Source: Megalobrama amblycephala (taxonomy: Eukaryota; Chordata; Actinopteri; Cypriniformes; Xenocyprididae). Taken from it: DNA of 64,000 nt. The position numbers and the translations under genes were made by a program. Below the pieces are notes generated by a model that had not been told where the DNA came from, did not search any database, and was given only the letters and a program-made list of their open reading frames with translations. Shown here in pieces: positions 35,846 through 44,800 of the stretch (positions are counted from its first letter, which is position 1; each line of letters opens with the position of its first letter). The stretch spans positions 58,165,275-58,229,274 of the forward strand of contig NC_063045.1 of assembly GCF_018812025.1 (NCBI RefSeq). Direction: 5' to 3'.

Positions 35846-38800
35846 TATCGACCAATAACACAGCCTGGCCAATATATACAACCAAGGATGTAAACAGTTT
35901 GTCACCACTACACCTTCAAAACTATACATTATTTTTATTCGTATGTGTGTTTTAGACAGGAGACCAGCTGAGCAGCGTGTTAGTGGGTCTGCAGGCGGAG
36001 AAGGAGGTTCTTCTACGTTCAGTGAGAGAACAGGAGGCTGAGATCACTAACATGCGTCAGGCCGCCCAACTCCACCAGACCACGCTGCTGCAGGAGAGAG
36101 ACAGATGTCAGAGAGAGGTGGCAGCGCTGCACAACCAAATGCAGGCTAAGGTCAGAAAAAACAAGGGATTGTGGGCAAGATGCTTCCAAAAAGCATGCAT
36201 GGAAGCATACTTAGAAAATCTAAGTATGATTTAATACTGAATTACGATACAAAACAATACATTTCAAAGTGTGACATTAAAATGTACAACACTCTGAACC
36301 TATTAAACTAGAATGTAGCCCAGGTGGATCTACTCTAGTGTGTTTTAAGGGTGTTAATTGTTGTCTTTGTGGTGTGTTTTTCTGTGCAGTTGAGTCAGGA
36401 CTCAGGAGTTTTGCAGCAAAGGCTGCAGGACGAGCAGTTCAGTCTGTTGCAGTGTGCCGTGGTGGAGGCCGAGGGCATCGTGCTGGACGCCGTGGCCAAA
36501 GTGGATGATCCGCTACATGTGCGCTGCATCAGCACCCCAGGTCTGTCCTTCCTCGTCCTCCTCCTCATACCTCTTAATATCCTCATCAGTTCTTTTACTC
36601 TACATATCTCTAAACTCTGCTTGCAGATTATTTGATCAATCGGGCTGAGTTGACGTTGGCATCCATTGATAAGATGCAGCAGAGTCATGCGGCCTATTTA
36701 AGGAATTATGATGGTAAGGTTGCTCTCATCAGTAAGTTACAGGTTCAGCCGTTAGTAGTAAATTATAGAAATATTGCAAAATGCATATCACAATGGCTTG
36801 CGAATATCTGAATGATTTTAATAGGCTACTTCAAAAAGTTGCGAAAAATCAAAGATTTAGGTCAACACATATAGCAGAGAATAGACTGGGCACGCGATTG
36901 TTACTTACGTGTGACTTGCTTGAAGTTAAAAACAGTCATTAAGACCAATAAGCTGCGGAAAACAAGCATGCACACAGAAAGCCATCTCTCAGAAAGCGTG
37001 CGATCCTGAATTCAGTTTTCTGGCTTATTGCACTCAAATGGTCAAATACACACACGGTTATGTCCAAATGCCTGTCTTGGTGAGTATTTATGTAAACACA
37101 GTCGGTTATATCTCAAGTGAACGTAAACAGTTGGGAAAGAAATCGGATGTTTGTCAATAGGATCCGTGCTTTAGTTCTTAAAGTGACAGCAGCTTAAAAC
37201 AGTAAACCTGCTGCTGCTGTCTGTCAAACAGCAAAAGAAAAAGAGAAAATCAATCACTGCTTCTTGACTGAATAACTTTTGTAGTATTAATATGAATCAA
37301 TGTATATTTAATTAATGTGAAGACTATGCATTGTTTTATTTTTACATTTGATTATTCAGTTTCTGTAACAAAAATAACTAATCATCCACCCCTAGTTTCA
37401 GGAGTTTTTGTTTACCTGGATGTTCTTGATGTCAAGTTTCAGGTTGATGTATCTATATATTACCAAGCTTGAGCAATGAGTTGTTGATATTTAAATAGTT
37501 TGTTTACATTGGAGTTAAAACGACATTGTCAGATTTGTGACATTACCTTTGATATAATGCTAAATCACTGCTCTTCACTTTTAGAAGTTGTAGTGATGCT
37601 TTCTTTTCCCAGAAAGAAGGTGAAACATATATATTGGTTATAACATTTTAAGTTTTTAAATATATTTAAATATAATTTAAACTGATTTTACACACTTAAA
37701 GAATTTTCATATCACATAAAGAATATCACATTATTTAAAGGGGTTGTTGATTATGATTTCATTTTTTAACTTTAGTTAGTGTGTAATGTTGCTGTTTGAG
37801 CATAAACAACATCTGTAAAGTTACGATGCTCAAAGTTCAGTGCAAAGGGAGATATTTTCTTTTAAAGAGTTCTCTGTTTAAGGACTACAACAAACAACGA
37901 TCTTCTTCCTGGGTTGGTGACAATTCAACACTGGATTTGCACAGTGCCCAAGGAAGTCGACCGGAAGTTGAAGTCGGCCGGGTGCCGCCATCTTGTAGCA
38001 GAACTTCACTTGCGTTAGCATCCCCATTGACTCCCATTCATTTTGGCGTCACTTTGACAGTTAATAACTTTACATCTGAGGCGTTTAAAGACTCCATTTG
38101 TCCATTATTTATTTCTAAAGATACACGACAATGTATAAAGGGCTCCATTACCTTCTATGTTACATTATGGCCCCGTAGATACAGTTTTTGTAAAAATAGG
38201 CTAACGATTGCGTCATAACCACTCGACTCTCTGTCGCACAGTAGAGAAATTACCGTACAGACAGGAGGAGAAGCTCGCAGGCAATAGTATGCATTAACTT
38301 AATATGGCGTACTTGCGTTACATTTTAAAATACTATACAAAATAATTAATCAGAATACTTACTCCTGCTCACTCACGCCAAAGAACTCCCCGCTCAAGCT
38401 CGCCGTCTCTGCAAGATTAACGATGGCAGTTTGGACGCACAGCTACTAGAAGATTTACATCTGTCAGACAGGTTGCTGACGTCTTCAAGCTTAGTTTGAG
38501 TCTGCGCGTCAGAAACGGAAGTGCTAAAAATCGCTAAAAATGGGCTTCACTTGTCTCAATTGAGTTCCAATGGGGTCGCTGTGTCCATTTCTTTTACTGT
38601 CTATGGATTTGCACAAAAGATTAACATGACGACACATGCTAGTCGATGAGTTGAATCAAATCCACAGCAACTACATACATTTATCCACTAACATTCAGAA
38701 ACGTCCAGTTTCATTCTAAAAGTTGTAACTTCTTCCTGAGTCTCTCCATCAGTGTCGACTCCGGTTTGAACAATGTAAGGCTGAACACCGTTACTGACAA

Positions 38801-41800
38801 TCCTTATTTTGACTGTGTAAGATTCTCCATCTTTGTTGTTGTTGAGCTGTTAAAGCTCCGCCCTCTTCTGGAAAGGGGGCCGGGAGCAGCAGCTCATTTG
38901 CATTTAAAGGGACACACACAAAAACTGTGTTTTTACTCAATAGGGGCAAATTTGACAAGCTATAATAAATGATCTGTGGGGTATTTTGAGTTGAAACTTC
39001 ACAGACACATTCTGCGGACACCAGAAGACTTATATTACATCTTGTGAAAAGAGGGTATAATAGGTCCCCTTTAACAAGTTATCGCATTTTTGTTCAATAT
39101 CATACAGTCCTAGCTGTTAATGTGATGTAATCTCTTCCTCTAGATGCGAGTGGTTTGTTGAGGTCGGTGACCCAGTTCTCCCATCTCATCGCTGACACTA
39201 TTGTTAACGGAGCAGGCACTGCCCATTCAGCACCAACGGACCAAGCTGACCGTGAGAGCCAGAATTATTATTTACTGTTAAAAAAACCCACACACATACA
39301 CATGCACATTTCATATGTATACAGTGCAGTTGACAATCAAAATGAATCTTTCACTACAAAACATATACAAAACATTGATAATTTCTTTTAAAAAATGTTG
39401 CGTTAACACAGTCTTTCAGTCATTCATAGTTTTGTATTAGAAAATTCAGCTAATACTAGATGGCTTTGCATGGTTTTTAGCTGGTCCAATCTGCTCATTT
39501 ATGTTCCTTAGATGGTCCTAGCTGGTCTAGACTGGACTGTTAACCATAGACTAGGTTGCAATGTGGTTTACCATATTGATCAAGCTTATTTAGAGCTGCT
39601 TTACCGTCTTAAATCAGCAGCAAAACATCCACCATGCTTCAAAAACCATATTGACCACCTTAAACGTGTACAAGCAGTTTTTTTCCTGATGCAGTTTTGG
39701 TTCATTTCTCCATAGGTTTGACGGATAACTGTCGGGATTGTGCCACTCACTGTCTCCAGTACCTGAAAGAGCTGAAGATGAAGGCCACCCTCCCGAGAGC
39801 AGACCCCACAGCCGTCCGCTACGTGGTCCAGCGTATCCTCAACCAAGGACAGGTGCGGTGGACCAGAGATGGCATCTTCAGACTTTATATGCTGCTGGTG
39901 TTTGTGTGGAGTAATAAGTGACCTCTCTCCCGGTCTCTCGCAGGACCTGCGGCCCAGGGGAGCAGACGTACGGAAGGAAGAGCTGGCAGATATGGTTGAT
40001 AAGGAAATGGCTGCGACTTCCTCTGCCATTGAAGATGCTGTGCTGAGAATGGATGTAAGTTAGCACTGTGTTCATGATGCTGAGTTCAACTCGAGGCTCA
40101 TTTGCTATGACTTCATGGGTTTTTCTTTTGTAATACAGGAAATATTGAGCCAGGCAAGAAGAGATACATCTGGAGTGAAACTGGAAGTTAACCAAAGGTT
40201 AGTTTGGGATATATTTTTATAGATAACATAAAGTTTATGTGTTATGTATTTCAGTGTTTGTGTTTTGTTCTATTACAGCATCATTGGCTCCTGTTCGGAT
40301 CTAATGAAGGTATGTTTAGACTCACAGAGATGAATGAGTTACTGTTCAAACGTTTGAAAGAAATTACTTTTATTCAGCAAGGACACATTAAATTGCGAGC
40401 AGCAATTATCAGGGTTTAAGCGCTTTAAGGCCTTTGAACATGCGTATAAAGTTATTATGTTTTAATTAGCAAGCCTGTAACCACCTTGATCATAGATGGA
40501 AAAGACATTTACAGCCAATACAGGCAATTTACAACAGGAAATATATAGTTTTTAAAGTTTTTTAACTGTTATCGAGGTTGAGCCAAAAACCTAGGACTAG
40601 TTCACCAAAGTTGTTTTTTTAAATAATCTCCCATATTTAACGAATGATTCGATGGACAGCGGTGGTTTGCTAGAGGCAAAATTGCTCAGGATGAGGAGTT
40701 CTACCATGTGGTACAAATGTTGTGGGCACGTGCGAAAAAACGTGCGATACGTGATCCTTTACATAGGTGATAAACGTGAAGACGCCCCCCCTGGTGGCCG
40801 ATTTCTTTCGAATTTCTCACAGGCCTCTAGGGCTGCAAGTCAAACAGGCCCAGTGAGTTTCGTTCCGATCAAACTGTTAACCTTGTCTGATAGCTGCTCA
40901 AACTTCATTAGCCGATGACGAACATGTTTTTGGAGATCCTCATAGACAGTCATGGCACCTCGGACAAAGACACTGCATGCCAATTTTCAAGTTGTTCGGA
41001 CTAAGTAATGAAGTAGAAGTAGTTATAGCCATTTTCATGTTTTTTTCCTGTTATAGCGCCACCAAGTGGCCAGTTGCTGCTTCCTTTTTCATGTGACCAC
41101 AGAATGAGCTCTTACCAACCTGGGGTGCGTTTCCCGAAAGCATCGTTGGTGAACCATGGTCGTAAGTCCCATTGAACTCTATTGGTAACGACGGAACTTG
41201 CGACCATAGTTCGCTTTGGGAAACGCACCCCTGGTCTCATGGGAGAGACGTACCCGTGGGCACGTTTTCGCGAGACACAAAATTACGTACCGGCGCGTAA
41301 CGTTATGTCTGGCTGCATTTTCCGACAGAAACGAATGCTAGAGGCCGGTAAAACGTCAATGAGCGCTTTGGCTCGTTTTCACAGACGGTTTCGACGACAT
41401 CTGGGGTCGGATTATGGATTCGTAAAGCCTCGTTTTGACGTCTCCTCGCGCAATATCATGTCACGACTTCAAAGCGCTTCTTACCGGAGTGCCCGATTTG
41501 TAAACGAACGTACTTCGGACTTTCCGGCTCTACGCGTTACGTTTTTTTTTTTTTTTTTTGCCGCAACCAAGCTTGCTCGGTAGCTCAGCCGATACGGAGT
41601 TGGTCTCCCGACGAGGAGTCGAATCCCCCTGCCTGGGTACGAATCCCGTGAAAGGTGACTGACTCGGGCAAAAAAAAAAAAAAAAAAAAAGAGAGATCTA
41701 AACGAGCTGAAAAACGGTACACGATCGCGGACGCTTCTTACGTCACGTTTGCTTTTGTTAACGCCATCGGGTAGGTTTAGGCCTTAGGCGTAGCGTCGGT

Positions 41801-44800
41801 GGGACGTTATTTTAAAACGAAACGGAGCGCAAATGTCAAATCGAGAACTGCAGCGATTCGTCTAAAAAGCAACGTCATAAAAACGTACCGCATTCACCCT
41901 ATTATCTGCTCTGGCAAAAAAAAAAAAAAAAGGAACACGCTTTTAGCGCCGCTCAGTGGACATTTCGCAGCGAAACTGCAGCGATATGTACTCACTGGTA
42001 CGTATTTCGCGAGTCGCGAAAACGTGCCCGAGTTTGGTATCTCATTCCGTTCCCAAGTTATAGCCATTTTAGTAAAAGTGGCTACACACACCTCGAATGT
42101 TTTGGCGGCCCTTATGGACCGTGAATCTGAATTTTAACTTTTTTGATAGTTTTTTTGAAAAATATTAATCAGCACAACTGTTTTCAACATAATAATAATC
42201 AGAATGTTTCTTGAGCCACAAATCATCATATTAGAATGATTTCTGAAGGATCAAGTGACACTGAAGACTGGAGTAATGATGCTGAAAATTCAGCTTTGTA
42301 TCAGAGGAATAAATTACATTTTACAATATATTCAAATAGAAAAAACTTATTTTAAATTGTAATAATATTTCACGATATTTATCTTTTTCATTTAATAAAT
42401 GCAGCCTTGTTGAACATCAGAAACTTCCTTCAAAAACACAAAAAAATCTTACCCACCCCAAACTTTTAAACAGTGGTATATATCAAGATAAATGTCATTT
42501 TTCATCACTTCTGTCACCTTGTCCATAGGCTATACACATGCTGGTGATGGCCTCTACTGACCTGCAGAGAGACATTGTGGAAAGTGGCCGGGTACGATTT
42601 GGTTATAGGAGCAATTTAAGATAATAAATAAAGTGTATTTCACATACTCAAACGCAGGGTCTTGTGTGTGTCTTAGGGCGCCGGTTCTGTTAAAGACTTT
42701 TATGCTAAAAATTCACGTTGGACTGAGGGTCTCATCTCTGCATCAAAGGCTGTCGGATGGGGTGCAACACAGATGCTGTGAGTACATTTGAGTGTGTACA
42801 TTTAACCTGGATATATTACTGTCTGCTCCCATAACTGTGACTTACATTCTCACAAAGTGAATCAGCTGATAAAGTCGTGACTGATAAAGGAAAATATGAA
42901 GAGCTGATCGTCTGCTCTCATGAGATCGCGGCCAGTACGGCACAGCTTGTCGCTGCTTCAAAGGTAAAATCCATGAGATCGATATAAGTGTGCTTTCAAT
43001 TCAATCAAATCAGTGTATTCTGACACATCGATCCTTCATTTAACAGGTAAAGGCGGATCGAGGCAACAAGAAGCTCCATGCTTTACAGCAGGCATCCCGC
43101 CACGTGAATGACATGGCCGCTGTTGTGGTGACATCTACCAAGTCAGGACAAATGCAGATTGAGGACAAAAGTGAGTGTCATGGACACAAATGCAAAAAGC
43201 ATGAAACATACTCTACGCAAGTAGTGAAGTTTGTAGCATCCACAACATCGCCAGAAAGCACATTAAGTTTGTCCTGTTTTTTTCCCACAGACTCCATGGA
43301 CTTTTCTGGCCTGTCTCTTATAAAGCTCAAAACAGAAGAAATGGATTCCCAGGTAAGTTTACCAAAGTGAAAATGGTAGTGTTTTAGGAGGGGAGTAGAG
43401 TGCCACAGCAAACCAGTGTCAGAAATAAACATTTCAATTAAGGAACAATATTTGCCGGGCCCGGAATTGATTTACATGGGAATTTTTTACCTTCGTAAGG
43501 GAAGATTTTATTAAAGGTGCCGTAGAACGTCTTTTTAAAAGATGTAATATAAGTCTAAGGTGTCCCCTGAATGTGTCTGTGAAGTTTCAGCTCAAAATAC
43601 CCCATAGATTTTTTAAATTCATTTTTTAACTGCCTATTTTGGGGCATCATTAAATATGCGCCAATTCAGGCTGCGGTCCCTTTAAATTCTCGTGCTCCCC
43701 GCCCCCAGAGCTCGCGCTTGCCTTAAACAGCATAAACAAAGTTCACACAGCTAATATAACCCTCAAAATGGATCTTTACAAAGTGTTCGTCATGCAACAT
43801 GTCTAATCGCGTAAGTATAGTATTTATTTGGATGTTTACATTTGATTCTGAATGAGTTTGAGGCTATGCTCCGTGGCTAAAGCTAACATTACACACTGTT
43901 GGAGAGATTTATAAAGAATGAAGATATGTTTATGAATTATACAGACTGCAAGTTTTTAATAATGAAAATAACGACAGTCTTGTCTCTGTGAATACAGTAA
44001 TAAACGATGGTAACTTTAACCACATTTAACAGTACATTAGCACAACATGCTAACGAAACATTTAGAAAGACAATTTACAAATATCACTAAAAATATCATG
44101 TAATCATGGATCATGTCAGTTATTATTGCTCCATCTGCCATTTTTCGCTGTTGTTCTTGCTTCCTTATCTAGTCTGATGATTCAGCTGTGCACATCCAGA
44201 TGTCCTGCCTTTGTCTAATGCCTTGAACATGAGCTGGCATATGCAAATATTGGGGGCGTACATATTAATGATCCCAACCATTACGTAACAGTCGGTGTTA
44301 TGTTGAGATTCGCCTGTACTTTGGAGGTCTTTTAAACAAATGAGATTTATATAAGAAGGAGGAAACAACGGTGTTTGAGACTCACTGTATGTCATTTCAT
44401 ATAATGAACTCTTGTTATTCAAATTTACCGAGGTAAATTCAATTTTTAATTCTAGGGCACCTTTAATTATTTAATTATTATTTATTAATTACCTTATTAA
44501 TTACCTTTGTTGTCTTTTATGTCAAATACTTAAATTTAACAGTTACTTCTATCAATCAGAAAACTATTACCAATAAAATGCTATCAAAATCAACAAAAAC
44601 CATCTTTACAGTGCCAAGGTGGAACAGAAGCTGCATCCGACATGGCATTTATATGTATTTGCACAGGCTATTTAAAGGGATAGTTCACCCAAAATGAAAA
44701 TTACCCCATGATTTACTCACCCTCAAGCCATCCTAGGTGTATATGACTATCTTCTTTCAGAAGAACACAATCAGAGTTATAATTAAATATATTCTGGCTC

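Larger units (their letters stand above)
33744..36150 (+). repeat. hip1r: Tandemly duplicated two-exon coiled-coil module of hip1r
   Basis: Exons 17+18 (33744-33845, 33956-34151) and 19+20 (34327-34437, 35956-36150) are arranged as two successive copies. Exons 18 and 20 are close: both contain [29 protein letters not shown] and QERDR, with matching boundaries and donor (aa[ag]/gtcaag or gtcaga). Exons 17 and 19 share only a looser LKRELA/LRRELE…SKE pattern. All four are phase 0. As I recall it, human HIP1R has room for only one such module here. Confidence 0.7.

Noticed and set aside
37796..38218. 140-residue ORF
   Set aside because: It spans the boundary between two nested transposable elements and resembles no protein.
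41182..41583. 133-residue ORF in the CpG-rich element
   Set aside because: It crosses the hairpin, the element end and a poly-T tract (a run of Phe); long because stops are rare in CpG-rich DNA.
41573..41660. Functional tRNA gene
   Set aside because: A-box- and B-box-like motifs exist, but I could not close a 7-bp acceptor stem or a normal anticodon arm, and it lies inside an inverted-repeat element.
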